Source: Dyadobacter sandarakinus (GTDB lineage: Bacteria; Bacteroidota; Bacteroidia; Cytophagales; Spirosomataceae). Taken from it: a DNA stretch of 64,000 nucleotides. Made by a program: the position numbers and the translations under genes. The DNA lies in NCBI RefSeq assembly GCF_016894445.1, contig NZ_CP056775.1, forward strand, positions 2,110,001 to 2,174,000, written 5' to 3'. Position 1 is the first letter of the stretch. Each line of letters begins with the position of its first letter. Under the pieces are notes generated by a model, which saw only the letters and a program-made list of their open reading frames with translations, made no database searches and was not told the DNA's origin. This document shows, one piece after another, positions 1 through 9,196 of the stretch.

Positions 1-599
1 GAAAATACGCCGTGAAAGCCGACATCATTGCGGGAGACCTTACGAAACCCGGAGCTGCCGAAAAGCTGTATGAAGACGCTATTGCAGCAGCAGGTCAGAT
101 CGACATCCTGGTACTCAATGCCTCCGTGCAGATTCCTAAATTGTGGTCAGAGGTAACGCCCCAGGATTTTGATGACCAGGTGACGGCCAATGTACGTTCC
201 TCTTTTTTCCTGATGCAAAAATGTGGTCCGGGGATGGCCGAACGTGGCTGGGGACGCATCCTGACCATCGGCAGCGTGCAGCAGGAAAAACCCCACCCTG
301 CCATGCCGGTGTACGCCGCCACCAAGTCTGCGGTACTGAACCTGGTGCAGAACTTCGCCATGCAGCTGGCAGACAGAGGAGTGACGGTCAACAACCTGGC
401 TCCCGGTGTGATTGGTACGCAGCGCATTGAGCAGGATGTACCTGAAACCGCAGAGCGGATCAATAAGCGGCTGGAAACACCTTCCGGCCAGATTGGGGCG
501 CCCGAAGACTGCGCCACACTCGCCGTACTCCTTTGTTCGGAGGCCGGGCGGTTTATTACGGGCCAGAACATCAATGTGGACGGTGGAATGAGCCTGTAA
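1..599 (+). CDS. SDR-family oxidoreductase, 5' end missing
   Basis: This is the C-terminal part of a short-chain dehydrogenase/reductase, an NAD(P)-dependent oxidoreductase of unknown substrate. The reading frame is open to the left edge (codons for K-Y-A precede the GTG at 12), so the Rossmann glycine motif lies outside the window. Visible are the LVLNAS segment (the usual NNAG position), a Ser in TIGSVQ and the YxxxK catalytic pair in VYAATKSA (Tyr about 101 and Lys about 105 counted from the GTG), then NNLAPGVIGT and the family C-terminal pattern GQNINVDGGMSL. The family is certain; the substrate cannot be told. Confidence 0.9.
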   Translation, partial: KYAVKADIIAGDLTKPGAAEKLYEDAIAAAGQIDILVLNASVQIPKLWSEVTPQDFDDQVTANVRSSFFLMQKCGPGMAERGWGRILTIGSVQQEKPHPAMPVYAATKSAVLNLVQNFAMQLADRGVTVNNLAPGVIGTQRIEQDVPETAERINKRLETPSGQIGAPEDCATLAVLLCSEAGRFITGQNINVDGGMSL

Positions 600-695
600 G
601 TGTAAGGCCGGGCGTCAGGCACGATTTTACAGTAAAAATTTACCTCTATGAGGGCTAAATGTGAAAACTTAATCAACAACTAAATACTACATATC

Positions 696-1022
696 ATGAG
701 TGCACCAGGCAATGACGACGAACTGTACGATGAGAACCTCCCGGGCAACTATCCGCCGGAAGAAGATGTTTTCAGCCGCGGATTGATCGAGGAAGATATA
801 GATCCGGAAGATATTACACGCGAGAAAGAAGCCATCGAAGGCAATCCCGACGACTGGAATGAGCAGACATTTCGCGATGCCATGACAGGCGACGACCTGG
901 ATGTTCCAGGTTCTGAAATTGACGACGATGCGGAGGCAATCGGCAATGAAGACGAAGAAAACAATTATTACAGCCTGGGTGGCGACAACCACGAAAGTCA
1001 GGAAGAACACATCGGAGACTAG
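696..1022 (+). CDS. Small highly acidic protein of unknown function
   Basis: A 108-residue protein unusually rich in Asp and Glu and almost free of Cys, with no signal peptide, membrane segment or recognised domain. It looks largely disordered, with short acidic clusters such as EEDIDPEDI and EIDDDAEAIG. It stands alone between the SDR gene and the epimerase and is closed by a strong intrinsic terminator about 20 bp after its stop, which supports its being a real transcription unit. I do not recognise a family. Acidic disordered proteins can act as DNA mimics or chaperones, but nothing here singles out such a role. Confidence 0.7.
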   Translation: MSAPGNDDELYDENLPGNYPPEEDVFSRGLIEEDIDPEDITREKEAIEGNPDDWNEQTFRDAMTGDDLDVPGSEIDDDAEAIGNEDEENNYYSLGGDNHESQEEHIGD

Positions 1023-1044
1023 CCAAATACGAAAAACCGCAGAG

Positions 1045-1074
1045 AGGCCCGGCAAATACGCCGGGCCTTTTTTT
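1045..1074 (+). terminator. Intrinsic terminator after the acidic protein gene
   Basis: A perfect 9-bp stem, AGGCCCGGC at 1045-1053 pairing with GCCGGGCCT at 1060-1068, has a six-base loop and is followed by a run of T to 1074. It lies 23 bp after the stop at 1022. Confidence 0.9.
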
Positions 1075-1209
1075 GCTGCATTAAAACAGCTGCCTGCCTA
1101 CGAAACTCCGGTACTGACATGTGCGGAGCACATTACATCCCGGTTGCACAAACACACCTATAAGTATGATTAAAAGGCCGCATTCTTTTCCTGTAAAACA
1201 GCGAAGAAC

Positions 1210-2388
1210 ATGGCGGCTTTTACCCCGGAGGCATTTAAAAAAGAGTTTATAAATATCCTGGAATATTGGGAAAAACATGCCCCTGATATGGAAAAGGGCG
1301 GTTACTATGGTCAGGTTAATTATGAAAACCAGCCCATCAAGGATGCTGCCAAATCGGTCGTACTGACCGGGCGCATACTCTGGACATTTTCCCTGGCGCA
1401 CCGCCTGCTTCGCGAGCACAAGTATCTGACCCTGGCCGACCGCGCCTACCAGCAGCTTGCCAAAAACTTTTTTGATCCCGAACACGGAGGTGTATACTGG
1501 TCGGTAAATGCAGACGGCTCGCCCGCAGATACCCGGAAGCAGATTTACGGAAATGCATTTGCGATGTATGGCCTGAGCGAGTACTATCGCGTCACCAACT
1601 ACCCTCCTGCCCTGGAAAAAGCACGGGAATTATTTACACTGATCGAAAAGCATGCATTTGACCCTGTGAATGGTGGTTACCGGGAGGCATTTGCACGTGA
1701 CTGGTCAGCGACGGACGATTTTATATTGAGTAAAAGTCCGTGGATCAAGAGCATGAACACGCACCTCCACCTTGTGGAAGCCTACACGAACCTGTACACC
1801 GTATGGCCCGATAAAAAGCTCAAATCGCAGACGGCCCATATGCTCGATGCGATCATTACGCATATTGTCAATCCTGAAACGGAAAGTATGGAGCTGTTTT
1901 TTGATGAACAATGGAAGCCGAAGGATCATATTATTTCATTCGGGCATGATATCGAGGCTTCTTGGCTGCTGTTTGAAACAGCCGAAATCCTGAAAGACGA
2001 GGAATTGATCACGAAAATGAAGCAGAAATCCATTGCAATGGCCACGTCCGCCAGCAAGGGACTCAGCCCTGACGGTGCCCTGAACTATGAATTTGATCCT
2101 GCAACAAAGCACTTGCAAACCGACCGGAGCTGGTGGGTAGCGGCCGAGCAGCTGGTGGGATTTTACAATGCATACCAGCTCACCAAAGATCCCGGGTACA
2201 AGCGCAAGGCCGAAAAAAGCTGGGACTATATTGTCACAAAGTTCATCGACAAAGACAAGGGGGAATGGTTTGGCACTGTCAAATCGGATGGTACTCCTGT
2301 AAAAGGCGACAAAATCAACTTCTGGAAATGTCCCTACCACAATGCACGCGCATGCGCCGAAATGTGGCGGCGCACCAGTAAAGCCTAG
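1210..2388 (+). CDS. N-acylglucosamine/cellobiose 2-epimerase family enzyme
   Basis: A 392-residue (alpha/alpha)6-barrel epimerase of the AGE family, closest in motif pattern to cellobiose 2-epimerase, which converts the reducing-end glucose of cellobiose or lactose to mannose. Visible family signatures are SFGHDIEASWLL around residues 243-254, with a His expected at the active site, a WW pair in SWWVAAEQ near 307, and NFWKCPYHNAR near 370. There is no signal peptide, so it is cytoplasmic. It is transcribed alone. Its stop overlaps the stop of the convergent cytochrome gene on a shared CTAG. Mannobiose or N-acylglucosamine epimerase activity is possible instead, but the pattern favours cellobiose. 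Confidence 0.85.
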   Translation: MAAFTPEAFKKEFINILEYWEKHAPDMEKGGYYGQVNYENQPIKDAAKSVVLTGRILWTFSLAHRLLREHKYLTLADRAYQQLAKNFFDPEHGGVYWSVNADGSPADTRKQIYGNAFAMYGLSEYYRVTNYPPALEKARELFTLIEKHAFDPVNGGYREAFARDWSATDDFILSKSPWIKSMNTHLHLVEAYTNLYTVWPDKKLKSQTAHMLDAIITHIVNPETESMELFFDEQWKPKDHIISFGHDIEASWLLFETAEILKDEELITKMKQKSIAMATSASKGLSPDGALNYEFDPATKHLQTDRSWWVAAEQLVGFYNAYQLTKDPGYKRKAEKSWDYIVTKFIDKDKGEWFGTVKSDGTPVKGDKINFWKCPYHNARACAEMWRRTSKA

Positions 2389-4562
2389 TTCAGGAACATT
2401 TCGTCCACGAGCAGCAATGCGCGGTTTCCTTTGGAGGGATGCCAGGCGGGGATCTTCTCAATGGGTTTGGCCACGATCTTAAGGCAGGATATGGTTTGGG
2501 TTTTGAATGAACCTTCCGCCGTCCGGAGTGACGGGGCCTCGCCTTTGACCGGCATCTGAGCTTTGAATGTGGTGAGCAGCTTCATGCTTTTTGCATCAGC
2601 CCCTCCCCAAACCTCGACGGATTGAGGCGGAAAAATACCCGTCGCTTCTTCCACCATATAATGCACGCCCACTGACGAGAGTGCCACCGGCTTTTTGAAC
2701 TCCGATACAAAAACCATATCATTGTTGCGTACCCCGGCCCAGTTATTGGCCCAGGCCGGGTTATTGGCCCCGATCACACCCAGTTTATGGTCAAAGAATG
2801 TGCGCGCTCCTTCTGCCTGGTGCACGGCATTCAGAGGTGCCGCCAGACTGATGGTATCCGGCTTGTAGGCACTTTTATAGAAGCTGAAAGTCACAGGATC
2901 ACTGCCCAGCCACCCGTTTTTATAAGCCCGCGCCTTAATCGTCTGACTTTTTACAAATGTTGTTTTATGATCAAATAGGGATGAATGCACGCTGTCCGGC
3001 TCGGAGCCATCTGTTGTAAAGCGGATGTCCACTCCTTTGATCGGGTGCTGCAGGTCGAGTGCAAGCACATTCCCGAAGATCACGGAGGCATTCTTTACCT
3101 GGGGTGGATTCAGTTTTAAAGGAGTTCCGCCCGTGTCGCGGAAGCCTCCGATCACTTCCATTTGCCTGTTTTGCTTTTGCAGCCGGGCAACCTGCTCGCC
3201 TGTGAGCCCGGTATCCCATACCGTCACTGTTTTCAGCTTTTTGAACCCCGGCAGGTATGTTTTCAGATCATCAAACGTGACTTTCGTACCCGATAAGGTA
3301 AGACTGTGCAAATGTGGAAGGGAAGCCAGTTGCCTGAGACCGGCACCCGTAATATCGGTAAAGTTAAGGTCGAGCTTGCGCAGGTTTACAAAACGTGCGA
3401 TGGTTTTCAAGTCGGCGTCCCTGACGGGTAATTTGTTGAGGTTTAAAGAAACAATCTGCTCCTTGATATCGCCCAGGTCTTCCAGCTGGGCAGCATTGAA
3501 TGCCGAACTATTGTAAATGTTAACTGCCAGTGCAGGAGACTCGCGTGCCAGCGGAAGAATGGTCCGGTAGTCTGTGTTCAATGCATTGATCTTTTCTTCA
3601 TCGGCCGCAGCAAAGTCAAAAGCCTCTTCTTTCACTGACCCGCCGCCAAGATAGCGGGTTGCCAGCAAGCGCAGCGAGTCACCGGCAGGCAGGTCCGTGA
3701 CTTTGGACTTAAAGCTGGCCTCCTGCTTAACCCACAGCGAAAGCAAGGTAATTTCATCAGGCGTAAGCTGTGTTTTGCCAGCGGGTGGCATATGCTTCTT
3801 TTCTTCCTGCGGCAGATGCACGCGCTGCAAAAGCAGGCTCATGGCAGGATTACCGGCAATGATGAGCTTTCCGGTTTTACCGCCTTTCCGGATGCTTTCC
3901 GGGTCGGTGAGCACCAGCCCGCCCTTGATCTTGCCGGGATTATGGCAGGTTGTGCATTTCTGGTCAAGGATTGGTTGTATTACCTGGGCGTAAATGGCCG
4001 CATTTTCAATAGAGACGGCATTTTGTTCCTGCTGTGCCAGGACCGGTTCCCATATAAAGTCAGCTCCGTGGGTAAGCGCCGCACCATAGTGGCCAGTCAT
4101 GACAAGGCCCGCAATCGTACCGAGTGCACCCAGTCGGGCGGCAGGCGCCCGGTACCATTTGGTATTACGCACCCAATAAATGACAGACGCCAGGAAGAAA
4201 ATGCCGGCACCCGTCCATTTGTGAAAGTTGAGCGTATCGCCCGAATAACCCTCTTCCCGCGACAAAAACAGGCCCATCACTACGGTTATGGCCGCCAGCA
4301 GTGCGCCCACCAGCAGCAGGTTTTGCAGGAAGTTTTTGTAAAAAGCATTGGTCGCATACTCCGGCTTAAAGCGGAAAAATTCCAGCAGCATGGCCAGGAG
4401 CAGGATCACGATCGGGAAATGCAGGATCAGCGGGTGCATCCTGCCAATCGTCTGCAGCCAGGCCGGAATCACCAGCTTTTGCTCAAAAATCAGGAGAAAA
4501 AGTATAAAAACATTAGCGGCTACCAGCAGCTGCTCTGCCAAAGCCCGGAACCTTACATGCAT
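2385..4562 (-). CDS. Membrane c-type cytochrome protein with LRR and chitobiase-like domains
   Basis: A 725-residue multidomain protein. The N-terminus (about 1-165) has several membrane helices in a DUF2231-like arrangement, including MHPLILHFP. A cytochrome c heme site CTTCH follows at about 203-207, in a region like the planctomycete-type cytochrome domain, with a later MPPAG that may offer the axial Met. Residues about 360-470 look like leucine-rich repeats (LRKLDLNFTDITGAG, LHSLTLSGTKV), followed by a chitobiase/hexosaminidase C-terminal-like stretch (IRFTTDGSEPDS) and a discoidin-like end. It is the last gene of a three-gene minus-strand run with the DUF1501 and DUF1553 genes, 38 bp downstream of the former. 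It probably takes part in periplasmic electron transfer tied to the oxidation or breakdown of an unknown, perhaps carbohydrate, substrate. Confidence 0.85.
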   Translation of the reverse strand: MHVRFRALAEQLLVAANVFILFLLIFEQKLVIPAWLQTIGRMHPLILHFPIVILLLAMLLEFFRFKPEYATNAFYKNFLQNLLLVGALLAAITVVMGLFLSREEGYSGDTLNFHKWTGAGIFFLASVIYWVRNTKWYRAPAARLGALGTIAGLVMTGHYGAALTHGADFIWEPVLAQQEQNAVSIENAAIYAQVIQPILDQKCTTCHNPGKIKGGLVLTDPESIRKGGKTGKLIIAGNPAMSLLLQRVHLPQEEKKHMPPAGKTQLTPDEITLLSLWVKQEASFKSKVTDLPAGDSLRLLATRYLGGGSVKEEAFDFAAADEEKINALNTDYRTILPLARESPALAVNIYNSSAFNAAQLEDLGDIKEQIVSLNLNKLPVRDADLKTIARFVNLRKLDLNFTDITGAGLRQLASLPHLHSLTLSGTKVTFDDLKTYLPGFKKLKTVTVWDTGLTGEQVARLQKQNRQMEVIGGFRDTGGTPLKLNPPQVKNASVIFGNVLALDLQHPIKGVDIRFTTDGSEPDSVHSSLFDHKTTFVKSQTIKARAYKNGWLGSDPVTFSFYKSAYKPDTISLAAPLNAVHQAEGARTFFDHKLGVIGANNPAWANNWAGVRNNDMVFVSEFKKPVALSSVGVHYMVEEATGIFPPQSVEVWGGADAKSMKLLTTFKAQMPVKGEAPSLRTAEGSFKTQTISCLKIVAKPIEKIPAWHPSKGNRALLLVDEMFLN

Positions 4563-4600
4563 TAAACGCCCGACGGGTTGAAGTGAAAAATTGAAATAAA

Positions 4601-6055
4601 TCAGCCGATGATGTCATTCACCACCTTGCCGGATACGTCCGTAAGCCTGTACCGGCGGCCAAGGTGCTTGAAGGTCAGCTTTTCGTGATTAAGCCCGAGC
4701 TGATGCAGGATCGTAGCCTGAAAGTCATGCACGTGCACGGGATCTTTGGCAATGTTGTAGCCGAGTTCGTCCGTCTCTCCATATACCATGCCCGGCTTGA
4801 TGCCCCCGCCGGCCATCCAGATGGTGAAGCAACGCGGATGGTGATCACGACCATAGTTTTCAGTAGTGAGCTTGCCCTGAGTGTAACTCGTACGTCCAAA
4901 CTCCCCGCCCCATATCACCAGCGTTTCGTCCAGCAGGCCACGTTGTTTAAGGTCGGTGACCAATGCGGCCGATGCCTGGTCTACGTCCATCGCCTGCTTG
5001 GTAATTTCAAAAGGCAGGTTTCCGTGCTGATCCCAACCCTGGTGGTACAGCTGCACAAAGCGGACCCCATTTTCGGAAAGCTTGCGGGCGAGCAGGCAGT
5101 TGGCTGCATAAGTGCCCGGCACAAGGCATTCAGGACCATAAAGCTTGATAATGTCGTCCGGTTCTTTGGAGAGATCCATAACCTCGGGTACCGCTGTTTG
5201 CATGCGGTACGCCATTTCATACTGCTTGATCTTGGTTGCAATTTCGGGGTCACCAAACTCCTGGTACGACAATTCATTCAGCTGTGACAGATTGTCGAGC
5301 ATCTCGCGCCGTTCGTGCCGGTTCATACCTTCGGGATCACGGAGGTATAGTACAGGATCTTCGCCTTTACTGAACTGCACACCCTGGTGTACCGAATCCA
5401 GGAAGCCATTGGACCATAATTTGGAATAAACCCCCTGCCCATTGCCCACGCCGCGTGATAGCAACACGGTAAAGTTCGGCAGGTTTTTATTCTCATTTCC
5501 AAGCCCATAGCTCAGCCAGGAGCCCATACTGGGCCGGTTTCCCTGCTGAGAGCCGGTTTGCAGGAACGTAAGAGCCGGGTCGTGGTTGATGGCCTCCGTG
5601 TACATGGAGCGCACAATGCAGATGTCGTCCACGATCCTGGATGTGTACGGCAGCAGGTTGCTTACCCAGGCTTGCGACTGGCCATATTGTTTAAAGTCAA
5701 CAAAAGAACCCACAAGCGGGAAAGAAGCCTGGTTGGCCGTCATTCCTGTCAGGCGCTGGGTACCACGCACGGAGGGCGGAATTTCCTTCCCGAACATTTC
5801 CCGCAGCTTAGGCTTATAGTCAAAGAGTTCCTGCTGCGACGGAGCGCCATTCTGAAACATGTAAATAACGCGCTTCGCTTTGGGGGCGAAATGCGGAATG
5901 CCGGGTGCCAGGCCGTCATCGTCCATACCTTTACCACTGAGCAGGTCGGGCATGAGCAGCGAACCCAGGGCTACGCTGCCGATACCCAGGCTCATCGTCG
6001 ACAGAAAACGGCGCCGGTTGAAATTGAAGCCATGTTCTAGGATTTCCTTTTCCAT
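4601..6055 (-). CDS. DUF1501 protein with Tat signal
   Basis: A 484-residue DUF1501 protein, an alkaline-phosphatase-fold family of unsettled activity. The N-terminus has a twin-arginine signal, NRRRFLSTMSLG, near residues 13-24 followed by a hydrophobic stretch, so it should be exported folded and probably metal-loaded. Typical family segments are FQNGAPSQQELFDYKP, NHDPALTFLQTG, LVIWGGEFGRTSYTQG and the C-terminal DHHPRCFTIWMAGGGIKPG, rich in potential metal ligands. It lies 24 bp downstream of the DUF1553 gene and 38 bp upstream of the cytochrome gene. In this family arrangement the DUF1501 protein travels with DUF1549/DUF1553 partners; the joint substrate is not known. Confidence 0.9.
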   Translation of the reverse strand: MEKEILEHGFNFNRRRFLSTMSLGIGSVALGSLLMPDLLSGKGMDDDGLAPGIPHFAPKAKRVIYMFQNGAPSQQELFDYKPKLREMFGKEIPPSVRGTQRLTGMTANQASFPLVGSFVDFKQYGQSQAWVSNLLPYTSRIVDDICIVRSMYTEAINHDPALTFLQTGSQQGNRPSMGSWLSYGLGNENKNLPNFTVLLSRGVGNGQGVYSKLWSNGFLDSVHQGVQFSKGEDPVLYLRDPEGMNRHERREMLDNLSQLNELSYQEFGDPEIATKIKQYEMAYRMQTAVPEVMDLSKEPDDIIKLYGPECLVPGTYAANCLLARKLSENGVRFVQLYHQGWDQHGNLPFEITKQAMDVDQASAALVTDLKQRGLLDETLVIWGGEFGRTSYTQGKLTTENYGRDHHPRCFTIWMAGGGIKPGMVYGETDELGYNIAKDPVHVHDFQATILHQLGLNHEKLTFKHLGRRYRLTDVSGKVVNDIIG

Positions 6056-6079
6056 ATGATCAGTGCACGACCAAGGCCG

Positions 6080-8401
6080 CTATGATTTGGTGATGGTTTC
6101 TTCGAGATTGTAAATCGTTGAAATGACGCGCATCATCGCTGCGACTGTACGTTTATCAACATTGCGCATCAGCGGGTACTCACCTACTGAGAGCATCTTG
6201 TCAGCAGCCTGCGGACTGAGGGTTTTCAGTTCTTTCTGGTAGTAGGTTTCGAGTACCTCCAATTCTTTGTCCGACGGCGTGCGGCATACGATCATGCGGA
6301 ATGCCTTGCTGATCTTCTGGCGGGCACCGCTGTTTTCCTGCGTAAGGCGGGAAGCCAGCACGCGGGAGGCTTCCAGTACGGTCGGGTCATTCATCATGAC
6401 CAAAGCCTGCAGCGGCGTATTGGTCTTCAGTCTTTTTACTTCACACAAATCACGGTTACTGGCGTCGAAAATGCCCATCGTAGGCGGTGGTACCGTGCGT
6501 TTGATGAGCGTATACATACCGCGGCGGTACAGGCTCTGGCCATGGTCCTGATTGTAAACGGAAAGTAATCCGCGACCCGAAGTAGCACCCTCCCAAAGTC
6601 CGGCCGGCTGGTAGGGCTTGACGCTCGGACCGCCGATAGTCTTGTTCAGCAATCCGCTGCTGGCCAGTACCAGGTCACGCACAAGTTCCGCATGCACGCG
6701 GTAGCGCGCTCCGCGGGCCAGGAAAACGTTTTCAGGGTCCACAGCCAGCTTGTCTTTGGTGAGTACGGCAGACTGCCGGTAGGTAGCCGACATCACCATC
6801 ATTTTGACCAGCCTCTTTACATCCCAGTCATGCTCCATAAAATCGACGGCGAGCCAGTCGAGCAATGCAGGATGGGTAGGCAGCTCACCCTGCATCCCGA
6901 AATCACCCGACGTTTTGACAATACCCCTGCCGAAGAATTCCTGCCAGAGGATATTGACATACACCCGCGATGTCAATGGGTTACGTTTATCAAAAAGCCA
7001 TTTAGAAAGTCCCAGCCTGTTTTTTGGGTACCGGGAGTCAAAAGGGAGGATGGAAGCCGGGGTACCTGCCTGCACTTCGTCTCCGTGCGCGTCATACACG
7101 CCTCTTTGCAGAATATAGGTTTTCCGGGTTGTATCCAGGTCGCCCATGACAGATACGATCAGACGATTGGTATCGGGTTTGTTTACAAAATTCAGAATGC
7201 TTTTCACATCGTCATTGGAGATCTCCATGAGCGGGCGCTTGGCGTAAGTCTCCGGCCCGCCGATCACCGACTCAATCCCTACCTCGCTGACATTATTGAA
7301 AAACGCAAAAAGCTGGTAGTATTCCTTCTGCGAAAACGGATCGTACTTATGATCATGGCAATGCGCGCATTCCATGGTGACGCCGAGTAACCCTTTGCCA
7401 AACATATCATTCCGGTCAGTGACATACATGACCCGGTATTCTTCCGGTATGACGCCGCCTTCTTCGGTAATCTTATGGTTGCGGTTGAAACCCGTCGCGA
7501 GCAGCTGTTCTTTCGTGGCATTGGGCAGCAGGTCGCCTGCGAGCTGCCAGGTCACGAAGTCGTCGTAATGCATGTTTTTGTTAAAAGCATGAATCACCCA
7601 GTCACGCCAGGGCCACTGGGTGCGGTAACCATCGTCCTGGTAGCCGTGCGAGTCGGCGTAGCGTGCGAGGTCGAGCCAGTGAATCGCCATTTTTTCACCG
7701 TACGCAGGATTCAGCAGCAGCTTGTCCACCATCTTTTCATAGGCAGACGGACTTTTATCACCCATGAACTCGTCCATCATCTGCAAGGTGGGGGGCAATC
7801 CGGTGAGGTCCAGGCTCAGCCTTTTCAGCAGTCGCTCCCGGTCTGCTTCCTCATTGGGTGCAAGCCCTTTTTCTTCCTGTTTTTGCAAAACAAAAAAGTC
7901 GATCTCGTTTTTGGGCCAGTCGGCTTTTTCAACGTGCGGCAGGGCGGGCTTTGCAGGAGCCACGAAAGCCCAGTGCTTCTCATATTTTGCACCTTGTTTA
8001 ATCCACTTTTCGATCAGCGCAATTTCCCGTGAAGTGAGTTTGAGATTGGAGGCAGGCGGCGGCATCAACTGGGTTGTATCCTCGGATACAATGCGCAGGT
8101 ACGCTTGTGATAGTTCGGGCTTGCCCGCTACCAGGGCATGTGCACCCGGACTGTCCTTTAAAGCACTGAATGCACTCTTCGGGTCGTCGAGGCGCAGGCC
8201 GGCCTCACGTTTGTTGGCATCCGGACCATGGCAGGCCAGGCATTTATCCGACAAAATGGGCCGGATATCAAAATTATAGCTCACCTCTTTCGGAAGCTTG
8301 TCGGCCGAACGACCTGCCGGAGCTTTGTCACAGCTTTGAAAAAGTACAAGGCCAATCCAAAGCAGCACCAATACGGGAAACGATTTCTTTAATACCATCA
8401 T
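6080..8401 (-). CDS. PSCyt1/DUF1549/DUF1553 lipoprotein
   Basis: A 773-residue exported lipoprotein: the signal ends in LVLFQSC, giving a lipobox with Cys near residue 24. A planctomycete-type cytochrome domain follows with heme site CLACH around residue 55 and NMPPP-like PPPAS further on. DUF1549 comes next (LSLDLTGLPPT, HWLDLARYADSHGYQDDG) and holds a second CxxCH site, CAHCHDHKYDPF. The C-terminal DUF1553 contains RVYVNILWQEFFGRG and SNRDLCEVKRL. It heads the three-gene run, and ATG codons at 8401 and 8398 are both possible starts. It is a likely periplasmic or outer-membrane heme enzyme; similar cassettes abound in Planctomycetes, where they are linked to complex polysaccharide use without defined biochemistry. 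Confidence 0.9.
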   Translation of the reverse strand: MMVLKKSFPVLVLLWIGLVLFQSCDKAPAGRSADKLPKEVSYNFDIRPILSDKCLACHGPDANKREAGLRLDDPKSAFSALKDSPGAHALVAGKPELSQAYLRIVSEDTTQLMPPPASNLKLTSREIALIEKWIKQGAKYEKHWAFVAPAKPALPHVEKADWPKNEIDFFVLQKQEEKGLAPNEEADRERLLKRLSLDLTGLPPTLQMMDEFMGDKSPSAYEKMVDKLLLNPAYGEKMAIHWLDLARYADSHGYQDDGYRTQWPWRDWVIHAFNKNMHYDDFVTWQLAGDLLPNATKEQLLATGFNRNHKITEEGGVIPEEYRVMYVTDRNDMFGKGLLGVTMECAHCHDHKYDPFSQKEYYQLFAFFNNVSEVGIESVIGGPETYAKRPLMEISNDDVKSILNFVNKPDTNRLIVSVMGDLDTTRKTYILQRGVYDAHGDEVQAGTPASILPFDSRYPKNRLGLSKWLFDKRNPLTSRVYVNILWQEFFGRGIVKTSGDFGMQGELPTHPALLDWLAVDFMEHDWDVKRLVKMMVMSATYRQSAVLTKDKLAVDPENVFLARGARYRVHAELVRDLVLASSGLLNKTIGGPSVKPYQPAGLWEGATSGRGLLSVYNQDHGQSLYRRGMYTLIKRTVPPPTMGIFDASNRDLCEVKRLKTNTPLQALVMMNDPTVLEASRVLASRLTQENSGARQKISKAFRMIVCRTPSDKELEVLETYYQKELKTLSPQAADKMLSVGEYPLMRNVDKRTVAAMMRVISTIYNLEETITKS

Positions 8402-8432
8402 AGCGGGTTCAGGAACTCGTCAGTCTTTTAAT

Positions 8433-8477
8433 CAATATAACTAATTAATTAAAAAAATGTACATTTATTGGGACAAT
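8433..8477. promoter_or_regulatory. Candidate control region between cytochrome cassette and beta-sandwich gene
   Basis: This A+T-rich divergent intergenic stretch contains an 18-bp sequence (CAATATAACTAATTAATT, 8433-8450) repeated exactly at 10444-10461 upstream of another minus-strand gene. It also has a perfect 12-bp palindrome AAATGTACATTT (8455-8466) and an ATTG-GGA-CAAT inverted repeat (8467-8477). No good TAnnTTTG element could be placed, so promoter positions are unknown. The role is inferred from location and symmetry only. Confidence 0.35.
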
Positions 8478-8550
8478 ATAGTCAACAAGCATGATGGCAA
8501 CTGTCCTGCTCTATGCTGTTCGTATCAATTTACATCCGGTTAAAATGCTT

Positions 8551-9195
8551 ATGAAACACCATTTTACGCGCTCCTTATTGCTCCTGGCAGCAGCATTTAC
8601 CAGCTTTGCCCCCTCTAAAATCGGCCAGTTTGAAAAAAGTACGGATGTAGGTCACCCCAAACTTGCGGGCAGCTCGCGCTATGATGCTGCGGGTAAAACT
8701 TATTTCATGAAAGGTGCCGGCTACAACATCTGGTTTGAGCGGGATGAGTTTCAGTATTTGTTCCGGGAGATGAAGGGTGACTTCACAGTCAGAGCCGATT
8801 TTGAATTTACAGGCCAGGGAACAGATCCACACCGGAAAACAGGCTGGATGGTGAGGGAATCTGCCGAAGGTGATGCCTCACACCTCAGTGCAGTACTTCA
8901 TGGCGACGGGCTAACAGTACTGCAGTGGCGCATCGCCAAGGGTGAAAAGATGCGTGACCCGGAAGATGAAATATTCAGCAAGGACAAGAACGTCCAAACC
9001 ATTGAAATACAACGCGCTGGAAATGAATACACGATGAGAGCCGCAGCCAAGGGTGCTCCTTTGCAGCTGGTCGGCTCTCACCGGATGGAAAATCTGGGCG
9101 AAAAAGTGCTGGTAGGTCCTTTTATCTGCTCCCACAATCCCGCGGTGGTTGAGGAAGCGCGTATTTACAATGTGGTGATTACCCAGCGGAAGTAG
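8551..9195 (+). CDS. Secreted concanavalin-like (DUF1349-like) protein
   Basis: From the ATG at 8551 this is a 214-residue protein with a plausible signal peptide (KHHFTRSLLLLAAAFTSFA). Upstream in-frame starts at 8491 and 8545 would add a poor leader. The body has alternating beta strands of the laminin/concanavalin type seen in DUF1349-like proteins: GDFTVRADFEF, TGWMVRESAEGDASHLSAVLHGDG, VQTIEIQRAGNEY. Bacteroidota relatives are often labelled TolB or TolR-like, which says nothing about function. It probably binds a glycan or another ligand outside the inner membrane. It is divergent from the heme cassette and may share control with it. Confidence 0.7.
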   Translation: MKHHFTRSLLLLAAAFTSFAPSKIGQFEKSTDVGHPKLAGSSRYDAAGKTYFMKGAGYNIWFERDEFQYLFREMKGDFTVRADFEFTGQGTDPHRKTGWMVRESAEGDASHLSAVLHGDGLTVLQWRIAKGEKMRDPEDEIFSKDKNVQTIEIQRAGNEYTMRAAAKGAPLQLVGSHRMENLGEKVLVGPFICSHNPAVVEEARIYNVVITQRK

Positions 9196-9196
9196 C

